DNA from: Lachnospiraceae bacterium | GTDB lineage: Bacteria > Bacillota > Clostridia > Lachnospirales > Lachnospiraceae | Assembly: GCA_902363445.1 (NCBI GenBank) | Contig: CABJAB010000001.1 | Coordinates: forward strand, 496,001-560,000 | Length of the DNA: 64,000 bases | Direction of reading: 5' to 3' | In this document: positions 7,870-16,737 of the stretch, piece by piece | Numbering within the stretch: the first letter of the stretch is position 1 | Layout: each line of letters opens with the position of its first letter | The notes under the pieces: model-generated | The model's database searches: none | What the model saw: only the letters and a program-made list of their open reading frames with translations | What the model was told of the DNA's origin: nothing | Position numbers and translations under genes: made by a program

Positions 7870-8481
7870 TTAAACCGTTTTCCCCTTGAATTTTTTCTTA
7901 TTTTCAGCCGGCTTTGTCGTATTTTTTCGAATACTGTAGCCAAACGTGCCCAATGCCTCCGACAGCCCATAATATGTGCCGTGAGAATAGGCCAGAGGCT
8001 TCGCTTTCTGAAGCCAGAACTTCCCCTTCTCATCCAGATATCTTTCGTCTACCTGAATGGCTTTCACCTCAGCCAGGAACATATGATGAGACCCCAGCTC
8101 CTTAACCTCCGTCACCTGACACTCCACATTCACGGGACATTCCAGAATCAGGGGCGCTTTCACCGCAGAAGCGGCGGCCGGCGTGAGCCCGGTCTCTTTC
8201 CACTTGTCCACATCCCGTCCGCTCTTTACTCCACAGTAATCCACTGCTCTTGCCATGGGTTCTGTCGTCAGATTTATCACAAACGCTCCCGTTTCCCGCA
8301 GCATGTGGTAGGAATAGCGCTCCGGCCTCACAGAAACATAAGCCATGGGGGGATTGGTGCAGACAGTCCCGGTCCACGCCGCCGTGAACAGGTTCTGCCT
8401 TCCTTCCTCATCCTGACAGCTGACCAGAACTGCCGGCACCGGATATATAAAATTCCCGGGCTTCCATACCGCCTTTGCCAT
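7870..8481 (-). CDS. Flavin reductase family protein (flavoredoxin-like)
   Basis: FMN-binding split-barrel protein of the flavin reductase/flavoredoxin family (203 aa), thought to reduce flavin or carry electrons in the anaerobic cytoplasm. Recognisable are VPAVLVSCQDEEGRQNLFTAAW at the start, the NPPMAYVSVRPERYSY segment and FVINLTTEPMARAVDYCGVKSGRDVDKW. GAGAAAG precedes ATG 8481. It lies 21 bases after dnaB in the same direction, so it may be read from the gdpP promoter, although it has no known link to replication. Confidence 0.85.
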   Translation of the reverse strand: MAKAVWKPGNFIYPVPAVLVSCQDEEGRQNLFTAAWTGTVCTNPPMAYVSVRPERYSYHMLRETGAFVINLTTEPMARAVDYCGVKSGRDVDKWKETGLTPAAASAVKAPLILECPVNVECQVTEVKELGSHHMFLAEVKAIQVDERYLDEKGKFWLQKAKPLAYSHGTYYGLSEALGTFGYSIRKNTTKPAENKKKFKGKTV

Positions 8482-8502
8482 ATCTTTCTCCGTATTCCAC
8501 GC

Positions 8503-9834
8503 TTATTTTTCCATATTTACAAACTTCGTATAATCCGGCAGCCATACCAGGTTCACCGTCCCTGTTGGGCCGTTTCTCTGCTTTGCTATGATAATCTCCG
8601 CGATATTGGGATTTTCCGTATCCTTGTTATAGTAGTCATCCCGGTAAATGAACATTACCACGTCGGCATCCTGCTCGATCGCTCCCGACTCACGGAGATC
8701 AGAAAGCATCGGGCGTTTGTCTGTCCTGCTCTCCACCGCACGTGACAGCTGAGACAGGGCGATGACGGGGGCTCCCACCTCTCTGGCCAGGGCTTTCAGC
8801 GAACGGGATATCTCTGAAATCTCCTGCTGCCGGTTATCCGAGGCCCGTTTTCCGCCTGACATCAGCTGCAGGTAGTCAATAATAATCAGATCCAGGCCAA
8901 ACTCCAGCTTGAATTTTCTGCATTTGGAACGCATCTCTGATACGGTGATACCCGGCGTATCGTCAATGATCAGCTTGGAATTCCCGATCACGCCGACACT
9001 TTCCACCAGCTTGTCCCAATCGGAATCCGACAGGTTTCCGGTCCGGAGAGCCTGTGAATCCACCCTGGATTCCATAGAGAACAGACGGTTCATCAGCTGT
9101 TCCTTCGACATTTCCAGACTGAAGATCGCGGTCGTATAATTTTTTCTCAGCGCCACATGCTGAGCAATGTTCAGCACAAAGGCGGTCTTTCCCATGGACG
9201 GCCGGGCTGCCACCAGGACCAGATCCGACGGCTGAAGGCCGGATAATTTATAATCCAGGTCCGTGAAACCGGTAGGGATACCGGTGATGGCGCTTTTATT
9301 CTGAGACGCCTTTTCGATCTTCTCCAGTGTGTTCAGAGCGATCTGCTTGATGGGCGTGAAATCTCCGCCGCTCCGGTCCTTCAGCAGGTCAAAAACCTTT
9401 TTCTCTGTTTCTTCCAGAATGACGTCCAGCTGTTCTTTACCGCCGTAGCATTCATTGGCGATCTCTTCATTCACCCGTATCAGCCGCCTGAGAACCGCCT
9501 TTTCGTAAACAATACGGGCGTACTGACGAACATTGGCCGAAGTAGGTACCGCCGTGACCAGATCGCGCACGAACTCCAGGCTGCTGATCTCCGGCGGCAC
9601 GTCCTTTTCCCGCAGGCGGTCCTGGAGAGTGACCAGATCGACCGGCTTCCCCTCTGTATATAATTCCACCATGGCTTCAAACATGACGCCATACCGTCTG
9701 TCATAGAAATCATCGCTCCGGATGGTCTCCGTCGCCGTGATGATGGCGTCTCTGTCCATGAGCATAGACCCTATTACCGACTGCTCCGCCTCAATGCTGT
9801 GAGGCAGTATCCGCTTTATGAGCGCCTCGTCCAT
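8503..9834 (-). CDS. dnaB: Replicative DNA helicase DnaB
   Basis: Hexameric 5'-3' helicase of the replication fork (DnaC in Bacillus naming). The N-terminal DnaG-interacting domain (HSIEAEQSVIGSMLMD) is followed by the RecA-like core with Walker A ARPSMGKTAF (about residues 205-215), Walker B LIIIDYLQLM, and the SQLSR and RDDYYN motifs. Full length at 443 aa, no intein. AGGAGG precedes ATG 9834. It is the third gene of the gdpP-rplI-dnaB order found across Firmicutes. Confidence 0.97.
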   Translation of the reverse strand: MDEALIKRILPHSIEAEQSVIGSMLMDRDAIITATETIRSDDFYDRRYGVMFEAMVELYTEGKPVDLVTLQDRLREKDVPPEISSLEFVRDLVTAVPTSANVRQYARIVYEKAVLRRLIRVNEEIANECYGGKEQLDVILEETEKKVFDLLKDRSGGDFTPIKQIALNTLEKIEKASQNKSAITGIPTGFTDLDYKLSGLQPSDLVLVAARPSMGKTAFVLNIAQHVALRKNYTTAIFSLEMSKEQLMNRLFSMESRVDSQALRTGNLSDSDWDKLVESVGVIGNSKLIIDDTPGITVSEMRSKCRKFKLEFGLDLIIIDYLQLMSGGKRASDNRQQEISEISRSLKALAREVGAPVIALSQLSRAVESRTDKRPMLSDLRESGAIEQDADVVMFIYRDDYYNKDTENPNIAEIIIAKQRNGPTGTVNLVWLPDYTKFVNMEK

Positions 9835-9865
9835 AGAATCCTCCTTGCCGTAAATCCATCCGCCT

Positions 9866-10312
9866 TTATTTTTCCGTCACATGTACTTTAAGCTTCGCCG
9901 TCACGTCCTTGTGAAGCCTGATCAATATCTCATGAGTCCCCAATGTCTTGATGGGCTCCTGAATCTGGATCTTTTTCTTATCCAGTTCCATGTCAAGCTG
10001 TTCCTTCGCCGCAGCCACGATCTCCTTTGAGGAAACGGAACCGAACACCTTCCCTCCCTCGCCGGACTTCACCGCCAGCTCCACGGTACAGCTTTCCAGC
10101 CTGGCCGCGAACGCTCTGGCCGCCTCCAGCTGCTCCTGGGCCATTTTCTCATCGTGGGCCTGCTTCAGCTTCAGATCATTCAGATTCTTTGAGGTCGCTT
10201 CCACGCCTAGCTTTTTCGGCAGGATGTAGTTTCTCGCGTATCCGTCGTTCACCTTTACAATCTGGCCCTTTTTTCCAAGAGCCTTTACATCTTCCATTAA
10301 TACTACTTCCAT
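9866..10312 (-). CDS. rplI: 50S ribosomal protein L9
   Basis: Large-subunit protein binding 23S rRNA near the L1 stalk. The N-terminal domain ([21 protein letters not shown], then [12 protein letters not shown]) is joined by the long Lys/Glu/Ala-rich helix to the C-terminal domain ([15 protein letters not shown]). 148 aa, normal length. ATG 10312 directly follows the TAA of gdpP, with GGAG at the end of gdpP as its ribosome binding site, so translation is coupled. Confidence 0.97.
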   Translation of the reverse strand: MEVVLMEDVKALGKKGQIVKVNDGYARNYILPKKLGVEATSKNLNDLKLKQAHDEKMAQEQLEAARAFAARLESCTVELAVKSGEGGKVFGSVSSKEIVAAAKEQLDMELDKKKIQIQEPIKTLGTHEILIRLHKDVTAKLKVHVTEK

Positions 10313-12349
10313 TTATAACTCTCCTTCATCCAGCATTTGTTTGATGGTCGCTTTTACTTTTTCCACTGCCTGCTCCATAGTGCAGTCTGTAAGCTGCGCT
10401 CCCGCCACGCTCATATGACCGCCTCCCCCCAGCTTTTCCATGATGATCTGGACGTTCACCTCGTCAATGGAACGGGCGCTGAGATAGATTTTATCCTGAA
10501 ATTCTGTGAGCACCACCGACGCCTTGATGCCGACGATGTCCAGGAGCTCGTTGGCCGCCTGCGCCCCGATGATGGTAGGGCTCTCAATATTGTCTCCGGG
10601 GCAGATGCTTATGGCAAACGCCTCCTCAAATACCTCAGCATGGCGGACGGCCTCTGCCTTTGCCTTGTAATCCTGCATACTGTCGCGGAACATCTTCCGG
10701 ACCCTTGTCACATCGGCGCCGTTCCTGCGCAGGAAAGCGGCTGCCTCAAAGGTCCTGACTCCGGTCTTGTTCATAAAATTATTGGTATCGATCACGATCC
10801 CCGCATACATGGCGTCTGCTTCCGCCTGGCGGATCCTCACATTATCTCCGATATACTGGAGGACCTCCGCGACCATCTCACAAGTGGAGGAAGCATATGG
10901 CTCCACATAGGAAAGAACCGCATTGGTGATGCTCTCCCTCGTCTGCCTGTGATGATCCAATACCACAATGGTCGGTATGATATCCAAAAGAGGAGAACAC
11001 TCTGTAAAATTAGTCCTGTTCACATCCACGACAACCAGAAGAGAATTGTCATCGGCCTGTTCAATGGCTTTGTCTCCCTTGATGAACATGTCCTCCGGAT
11101 AATCCGGATTATTGATAAACCTTTCCAGAATGGGGCGGACCGATGAAGTGATGTCATCCAGCACGATATGCGCCTTTTTGTTAAGCTCATTACACGCCCG
11201 GTAAATGCCGATGCCGGCGCCCAGGGAATCCACATCGCCTATCTTGTGTCCCATGATGAACACCTGCTCTCTGGTCTCGATCAGTTCTCTGAGGGCGTGG
11301 GCTTTCACGCGGGCCTTCACACGGGTATTCTTTTCCTGGGATTGGGATTTCCCTCCATAATAGTTTATGGTCTCGCCGTCCTTGACGACCGCCTGATCGC
11401 CTCCCCGGCCAAGGGCCATGTCGATGGCGGTCCTCGCGTACTCATAATTCTGGATATAGCTTCCGCCGCCCATCCCGAGGCCGATGCTCAGCGTCACGGC
11501 CATATCGTTGCCGATATTGACGGTCTTCACATCTTCCAGCAGAGAAAATCTGGCGGATTTCAGATTTTCCATATACTGGTTCTTTATGATGACAAAATAT
11601 TTGTCCTTTTCAATCTTCTTTACGATGCCGCCCATACTGTTGATGTATTTGTTGATCTTCCGGTCTATGAGGGCAATGAGCAGCGAACGGCGGACCTCCT
11701 CGATGCTCTCAAGCGCCTCGTCATAATTGTCGAGATAGATAAGGCCGGCCACCAGCTTTTGATTTTCAATCTCCTGCTGGAACTGGATCTTTTCCGTCTC
11801 ATCAAACAGGTACGCCGCGATCAGTCCTACCTTAAACCCACCCTCTTCTTCCGGTTCCGTATCCTCCGTCATATAAATATTCTTCAGATGAAGTCTATAA
11901 TACCGGTTCTCATAGGATACGTCATAAATCATCTCTTCCTCGAAGGGAGAATTGGGCTGTATTCCCGCGTCCGGGAACAGATCTGTGATCTTTTTGTGCC
12001 AGCTCTTATCCTTCCGGATGATCTCGCCGAAGGCATTGTTGATCCACAGTATCTTCCCCTGCTCATCCAGCAGCGCATAAGGTACGTCCAGATCCGCCAG
12101 CAGCTGCTTTTGGATCTGCGCGTGGTCCACGGCGAAAAGCAAAAGCTCCCGCATGATCATGGGGCGCTTCACAAAATAGAACCACAGGGCGACGCCGCAG
12201 TAGACCACAGCCGGGACCGTACAGATAAGTCCCGCCTTTATGCTGAAAGCATAGGCCGTAACGGTCATGATGATGACCAGAACTCCCATATATAATGGCC
12301 AGTTCAAGAATCCCTGAAGCCGCCCTTTCAGTTTCATATCGTTTTTCAT
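10313..12349 (-). CDS. gdpP: Cyclic-di-AMP phosphodiesterase GdpP (DHH family)
   Basis: Membrane enzyme that hydrolyses c-di-AMP, the regulator of potassium and wall homeostasis. Two transmembrane helices (residues about 15-60), a PAS domain (LLDEQGKILWINNAFGEIIRKD), a degenerate GGDEF domain (around 170-310) and the DHH/DHHA1 catalytic module: GHKIGDVDSLGAGIG, VVDVNRT, VVLDHHRQ, and GGGGHMSVAGAQL at the C-terminus. The frame opens at TTG 12364, but ATG 12349 with AAGGAGAG just upstream is the better start. First gene of the operon, with a clear promoter upstream. Confidence 0.95.
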   Translation of the reverse strand: MKNDMKLKGRLQGFLNWPLYMGVLVIIMTVTAYAFSIKAGLICTVPAVVYCGVALWFYFVKRPMIMRELLLFAVDHAQIQKQLLADLDVPYALLDEQGKILWINNAFGEIIRKDKSWHKKITDLFPDAGIQPNSPFEEEMIYDVSYENRYYRLHLKNIYMTEDTEPEEEGGFKVGLIAAYLFDETEKIQFQQEIENQKLVAGLIYLDNYDEALESIEEVRRSLLIALIDRKINKYINSMGGIVKKIEKDKYFVIIKNQYMENLKSARFSLLEDVKTVNIGNDMAVTLSIGLGMGGGSYIQNYEYARTAIDMALGRGGDQAVVKDGETINYYGGKSQSQEKNTRVKARVKAHALRELIETREQVFIMGHKIGDVDSLGAGIGIYRACNELNKKAHIVLDDITSSVRPILERFINNPDYPEDMFIKGDKAIEQADDNSLLVVVDVNRTNFTECSPLLDIIPTIVVLDHHRQTRESITNAVLSYVEPYASSTCEMVAEVLQYIGDNVRIRQAEADAMYAGIVIDTNNFMNKTGVRTFEAAAFLRRNGADVTRVRKMFRDSMQDYKAKAEAVRHAEVFEEAFAISICPGDNIESPTIIGAQAANELLDIVGIKASVVLTEFQDKIYLSARSIDEVNVQIIMEKLGGGGHMSVAGAQLTDCTMEQAVEKVKATIKQMLDEGEL

Positions 12350-12405
12350 AGAACTCTCCTTCAACTACTCCGGTCACGTCCAGTGTCCGAAATATGCTGG
12401 TGTAT

Positions 12406-12434
12406 ATTATAACATCATTACCCAAGCTTTACAA
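12406..12434 (-). promoter_or_regulatory. Sigma-A promoter of the gdpP-rplI-dnaB operon
   Basis: Minus strand TTGTAA (12429-12434), 17-nt spacer, TATAAT (12406-12411), about 55 bases before the gdpP start. Confidence 0.8.
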
Positions 12435-12459
12435 GAACGTTATATTCCGGAAAACCGAT

Positions 12460-13932
12460 TCAATGGAAGGATTCTAATACGCTGTCGATCATGCCGAACT
12501 CGTCTCTAGGAAACTCCAGCCAGGAGGATTCTCCGAAAAATACGACGATCCGGCTGCATACGGTCATCATATAATTCAGATTGGAGGATGCAGTCAGAAT
12601 CCCGCTCCCGCTTTTCCTCATCCGGTTCATATATTCAAGAATAATATGATTGCTCACCACATCGCTGGTAATACAAGGATTGATGCAGAGAAGAACAGCA
12701 GGCCGGTCCAAAGCCCACTTTTCCATCAGGATCCTGTATTGGTCATAAATATCCAGCTCCTCCGTCCTGGTCCTGATGATGTCAGCCTCCAGCAGGCCGG
12801 AATGTTCTGATCGGATGAATTTATATATGCCTTTATTTAATACTCCGCCTGTGATTTTACTGACCGCGGGAAAAAGGAGGTTGTCAGCCGCCGTCATGGA
12901 AGGGACCAGCCCCATCTTAAGCGGGTCGTTCCGGATGACTCCGATCCCTCTTTTGACTGCGCCGGGAATATCTCTGGGGATGAACGGTTCTCCTTTCAAA
13001 TAAATCTCTCCTCTGTATCCCTTTTGTTCTCCCAGCAAAAGCGTGCATAACGCCATGTTCCTCTCATTCTGAAGCTCCCACAGGCCGACCGCCTCTCCTT
13101 CCTTTATGGTAAGAGAAAATCCCTCCAGCCCGTAAAGCACTGTGTTCTCAAACCGCAGGACCTCCTTTTGTCCTGATCTCGCTTTTATATTGTCTGTATC
13201 AATATGGCGAAATCCCAGCATGACCCGCAGAAGACGCTCCTGGGAAAACTCCTCCCGATAAAAGGTCCTCACGTTATGCCCGCCCCGCAGTACGGCGATC
13301 CGGTCCGATACCGGAATCAGATATTCTCCGAAACGGCTTGTGATCAGAAATCCAATCCCGGTGTCCCGCAGCATAAAAATGGACTGCTCCAGCTTTATCT
13401 GTTCCTCACGGGACATGGCCTCAAAAATGGTATCCATGACGATCAGCTCCGCTTTGGCGACCAAAGCCCTTGCCACCTGTATCATACACTGTTCATATCG
13501 GGAAAGATTTTTAGCCGGGATCCGTGGGTTTAAATGCTCCAGACGCAAAAATTCCAGTATCCTCCTGGATTCCCTGCATATCCTTTTCGTCCTGACGCGT
13601 TCATACGGCCTCCCGTCCGGCTGCATCACGAATATATTCTCCGCGATGGAGAGCTCTGGCACCAGTCCGTCTACGGACAAGATACAGAAGATCCCCTTTC
13701 TCCATATAAATGACGTGAAATCCTCTACCGGTTCTTCCTGAACGTAAACGTCGCCGGAGAACGAAATATCTTTGCCGGCCAGAATACGGGAGACCAGCGT
13801 CTTTCCCGAGCCCGACAGGCCTAATACCCCTAATATCTCCCCGCCGTAAACGTTCAGTGTCAGATCATCCAGCATCTTGATATCAGATTGCGTTTTCGTG
13901 ATATGCTCCATCCGCAAAAGCTCCCGCCTCAT
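12460..13932 (-). CDS. Degenerate sugar-type ABC ATPase (probable non-transport, regulatory)
   Basis: About 490 aa, built like RbsA/MglA with two ATPase halves, but decayed in a patterned way. Half 1 keeps Walker A (GLSGSGKT), yet its signature is LSRYEQ, Walker B reads LIVMDTIF where importers have MDEPT (catalytic Glu replaced by Thr), and the switch His is missing (LITSRF). Half 2 has no Walker A (GLWELQNERN), no signature and no Walker B acid (VLLCINPC). ATP binding at one site is plausible, hydrolysis is not. The frame opens at 14073, but ATG 13932 with GGGAGGG is the start; it overlaps the kinase gene by 50 bases. As the last gene after a two-component pair and an intact importer, a signalling or scaffolding role is inferred. 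Confidence 0.8.
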   Translation of the reverse strand: MRRELLRMEHITKTQSDIKMLDDLTLNVYGGEILGVLGLSGSGKTLVSRILAGKDISFSGDVYVQEEPVEDFTSFIWRKGIFCILSVDGLVPELSIAENIFVMQPDGRPYERVRTKRICRESRRILEFLRLEHLNPRIPAKNLSRYEQCMIQVARALVAKAELIVMDTIFEAMSREEQIKLEQSIFMLRDTGIGFLITSRFGEYLIPVSDRIAVLRGGHNVRTFYREEFSQERLLRVMLGFRHIDTDNIKARSGQKEVLRFENTVLYGLEGFSLTIKEGEAVGLWELQNERNMALCTLLLGEQKGYRGEIYLKGEPFIPRDIPGAVKRGIGVIRNDPLKMGLVPSMTAADNLLFPAVSKITGGVLNKGIYKFIRSEHSGLLEADIIRTRTEELDIYDQYRILMEKWALDRPAVLLCINPCITSDVVSNHIILEYMNRMRKSGSGILTASSNLNYMMTVCSRIVVFFGESSWLEFPRDEFGMIDSVLESFH

Positions 13933-14998
13933 AGCCGTCCCTCCCGAACTTCTCTTCCCTCTGCCGCCTGTCTTCTGCGCTGACGGCCGCTTTCTGTACC
14001 GCCGGCAGTGTGATCGTGATCTCCGTTCCCAATCCTTCTTCGCTGTTGATTGAGATACCATACCGGAATCCAAAATGGAGATGGATCCTTTCGTTTATAT
14101 TGGATAAAGCGATTCCGTTGTGCATTCCTTCCTCCCCCCGGTCTCTCTTTAGACCGTTCAGAGATTCCTGAATCTCCTTAAGAGCCGGTCCGGGAATTCC
14201 GATTCCATTGTCCTGGACTGCCAGTATCAGTCTTTTTTCCGTCGCCGTCACACGTATGGTGACAGTTCCCTCTGAAACACTTTTTTCCAGCCCATGAAAG
14301 ATCGCGTTTTCCACAATAGGCTGCAGGGTCATCTTCGGCATCAGATACTCTCCCGCTTCCGATTCCTCCTCCAAAAATATCTGGAGGTAAAAGCGGTTCC
14401 CAAACCGGTACTTTTGTATCAAGAAGTAATTCTTCGTGTTTTGGAGTTCCTGCTCCAAAGTCACAAGATTCTCTTGGATGCTGATGCTGTAGCGGAAAAA
14501 CGCGGAAAGCGCTTCTGTCATATTGGCAATCTGCTCCGCCCCCTGCACCATGGCTTTCCCTCGTATACACTCCAGGGTATTATACAAAAAATGAGGATTG
14601 ATCTGATTCTGGAGGGCGTTCAGCTCCGCCTGCTTCACCAGCATTTTCTGCGTGTTCTTCTTATTCGTATATCCGTTCAGCCTCACCACGGTCCTGCATA
14701 TCCTGTCCACATCGGTCTCTCCTTCTATCCCTTCCGAAACTTCAGGGACCTTCCGAAGGGTGGCGCCGATCTGACGGTGCACCTTGTAAATATTCCGGTA
14801 CCCGAAAAGCAAATATGCTGTGAAAACAAATGCCTCCAGCAAGATCCCGCTGAAAAGGATCGCCCGGTATCCATATCCTGTCTCTTCCATCACATGCAGT
14901 CCCAGAAGAATCCCTGGCGCCGCAAATACGATCCCATATAAAATATACGTGAGCAGCAGCCGCATAGCTGTTGTCCGAGGCCGGGAATTCTGTCTCAT
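13883..14998 (-). CDS. Sensor histidine kinase, YesM/LytS type
   Basis: Membrane kinase partner of the response regulator gene just upstream. Two N-terminal transmembrane helices (residues about 12-65) with almost no extracytoplasmic domain between them, then the His_kinase domain with the phospho-acceptor in NPHFLYNTL (His near 135) and a GHKL ATPase domain (PIVENAIFHGLEK, then QDNGIGIP and GIALSNINERI). 371 aa, shorter than YesM proteins that carry a large outer sensor, so it probably senses through a partner, for example the nearby binding protein or the degenerate ATPase. AGGAGG precedes ATG 14998; 11 bases after the regulator. Confidence 0.9.
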   Translation of the reverse strand: MRQNSRPRTTAMRLLLTYILYGIVFAAPGILLGLHVMEETGYGYRAILFSGILLEAFVFTAYLLFGYRNIYKVHRQIGATLRKVPEVSEGIEGETDVDRICRTVVRLNGYTNKKNTQKMLVKQAELNALQNQINPHFLYNTLECIRGKAMVQGAEQIANMTEALSAFFRYSISIQENLVTLEQELQNTKNYFLIQKYRFGNRFYLQIFLEEESEAGEYLMPKMTLQPIVENAIFHGLEKSVSEGTVTIRVTATEKRLILAVQDNGIGIPGPALKEIQESLNGLKRDRGEEGMHNGIALSNINERIHLHFGFRYGISINSEEGLGTEITITLPAVQKAAVSAEDRRQREEKFGRDGYEAGAFADGAYHENAI

Positions 14999-15008
14999 AT
15001 AATTCCTC

Positions 15009-16607
15009 CTAAGAATGAAGATTCCTGTACTGTGACGGTTTGATCCCGACGACCTTCGTAAAAAGCCTGCTGAAATATGCCGTTTCCGTATACCCCACCT
15101 TTTCCGCTATCACGCCGATCGGCAGATCGCTTCCGCGCAGGAGCCGTTTTGCCGCTTCCATCCGCCGGGCTGTAACATAGTCGCTGAACGACTCTCCCGT
15201 TTCTTTTTTGAATACCGTGCTGAAGTACGCGGCATTCATATGGACCAGCTCCGCCACCTCCGACAGCCGGACCGGTTTCATATAATGATCACTTATGTAT
15301 TGCTTCGCCGTCCGCACCGGCCGGTTATCGTTGGACTCGCTTTCCCGTATCAGATGCCCGAACAATTCTCCGATCTGCTCTTTAACGCGGCGGTTCATTT
15401 CCGTGAGATCTGATACTCCGCCGATGCATAAGATACCGGACGGTATTTCCATTCGGATCTTGCTGTTCTCCAAAGACTTTCTTATGGCATCCTCCAGATA
15501 ACCGCAGAACTCAAACAGCGTCTTGGGGTTTCCATTTTCCCTTCTCCGGAATTCCCGGAAGACAAGATCAACCTTTCGGCACATTTTGTCCAAATCCAGA
15601 GCCGCCGCCGCGTTCTCGATATCCCGTTTGACCGGAAGAGGACAGATTTCTTCCATATCCGCAGCATTACCGGATACCTGTTCCATATCGACCACTTGTC
15701 CGGGTTCCCATACCAATTGATAATCCACTCCTTCTCCTGCCTCTTTCAGCATGCGCGTAAATTCCCCCGGCTCTTTCCCCCCACGGCTGAGGGCGCAGGA
15801 CAGGGCAATGTCTTTTCGGTCTTTTATATAAGCCAGAGCCGTACGATACGCGGTGCCAAGTGCCATTCGGGCGGCCGTCCCTTCCCCTGCCTTATAATTG
15901 ACGATCCCAAACAGACGGAATCCGTCGACCGCCAGCACGTTCTCCAGTCTCTGCTCCGCCAGCATACGGATCGCGGTATTTTCCGCATATTTAAGAACCG
16001 ACGCCAGCTCCTCCTCCGTCACTCCCTTCGCTCCGCCTGCCTGCATGCATACAGCCAAAAACTCCCCTTTCTGAAACGCTGTATGAAACGTCTCGTTCAT
16101 CCTCCGGATATCCATAGAACTGCAGGCGCCCGGCCGGTGGAGAAGCACCGTCACCAGATGTCCCTGCAGCCGCTGCCTGCTTTCCTTGAGCAGCAGCTCC
16201 TTTTCCTCGGCGTCAGAGGCTTTTTCCCGGTTCACCCGTATCTTCCGCACAATATTCTCCAGGCAGTAGGTGAGCTCTGCCTTTCCTATCGGCTTCAGCA
16301 GATAGTCCTCTACCTCATAGCGGATGGCCTGCTGCGCGTACTGGAAATGCTGGTACCCGCTGATGATGATGAAATACGGCCGGATTCCGGCCTCGTGAAC
16401 TTTCCGGATCAGATCCAGGCCGTCCAAGCCGGGCATACGGATGTCCGTAATGACAATGTCCGGCCGGAAATGTTTGATTTTATCCAGGCAGTCCAGACCA
16501 TTTGCGGCGATTCCCGCCAGCTCCAGATCCATCGCCGGCCAATCTATTAAATGCGCGATCAGCTGGCACACGTCCGGCTCATCGTCAGAAATCAAAACTG
16601 TCAGCAT
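15009..16607 (-). CDS. Response regulator with AraC-type HTH, YesN type
   Basis: Receiver domain at the N-terminus (acidic pair DDE near residue 8, phospho-acceptor Asp55 in VITDIRMPG, Lys in LLKPIGKAEL), a long middle region of about 300 residues without a clear match, and a C-terminal AraC DNA-binding domain (AKQYISDHYMKPVRLSEVAEL to KVVGIKPSQYR). Typical YesN architecture, 532 aa. These regulators control carbohydrate uptake genes; here the likely targets are the upstream importer and aminotransferase genes. AGGAG precedes ATG 16607. It lies 130 bases after the binding-protein gene, across a strong hairpin. Confidence 0.92.
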   Translation of the reverse strand: MLTVLISDDEPDVCQLIAHLIDWPAMDLELAGIAANGLDCLDKIKHFRPDIVITDIRMPGLDGLDLIRKVHEAGIRPYFIIISGYQHFQYAQQAIRYEVEDYLLKPIGKAELTYCLENIVRKIRVNREKASDAEEKELLLKESRQRLQGHLVTVLLHRPGACSSMDIRRMNETFHTAFQKGEFLAVCMQAGGAKGVTEEELASVLKYAENTAIRMLAEQRLENVLAVDGFRLFGIVNYKAGEGTAARMALGTAYRTALAYIKDRKDIALSCALSRGGKEPGEFTRMLKEAGEGVDYQLVWEPGQVVDMEQVSGNAADMEEICPLPVKRDIENAAAALDLDKMCRKVDLVFREFRRRENGNPKTLFEFCGYLEDAIRKSLENSKIRMEIPSGILCIGGVSDLTEMNRRVKEQIGELFGHLIRESESNDNRPVRTAKQYISDHYMKPVRLSEVAELVHMNAAYFSTVFKKETGESFSDYVTARRMEAAKRLLRGSDLPIGVIAEKVGYTETAYFSRLFTKVVGIKPSQYRNLHS

Positions 16608-16653
16608 AAGCGGCTCCTTTCAAATAGCTATTATTAATATAACGACATCAAGA

Positions 16654-16684
16654 GCGAGTGCTCCAAACTATTTGGAGCATTCGC
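16654..16684. terminator. Strong intercistronic hairpin between binding protein and regulator genes
   Basis: GCGAGTGCTCCAAA (16654-16667) pairs with TTTGGAGCATTCGC (16671-16684), 14 bp with one G-U and a 3-nt loop. In the leftward direction no proper U-run follows (TCTTGATG), so partial termination or protection of the importer mRNA is more likely than full termination. Confidence 0.6.
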
Positions 16685-16737
16685 CCTTTATTTCCCTCTG
16701 CCGATCAGCCATCAGCACATGTCTGATTTATGATAGT

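Noticed and set aside
11168..12295. Rightward open frame opposite gdpP
   Set aside because: Shadow of GdpP codon usage; no start signal and no domain.
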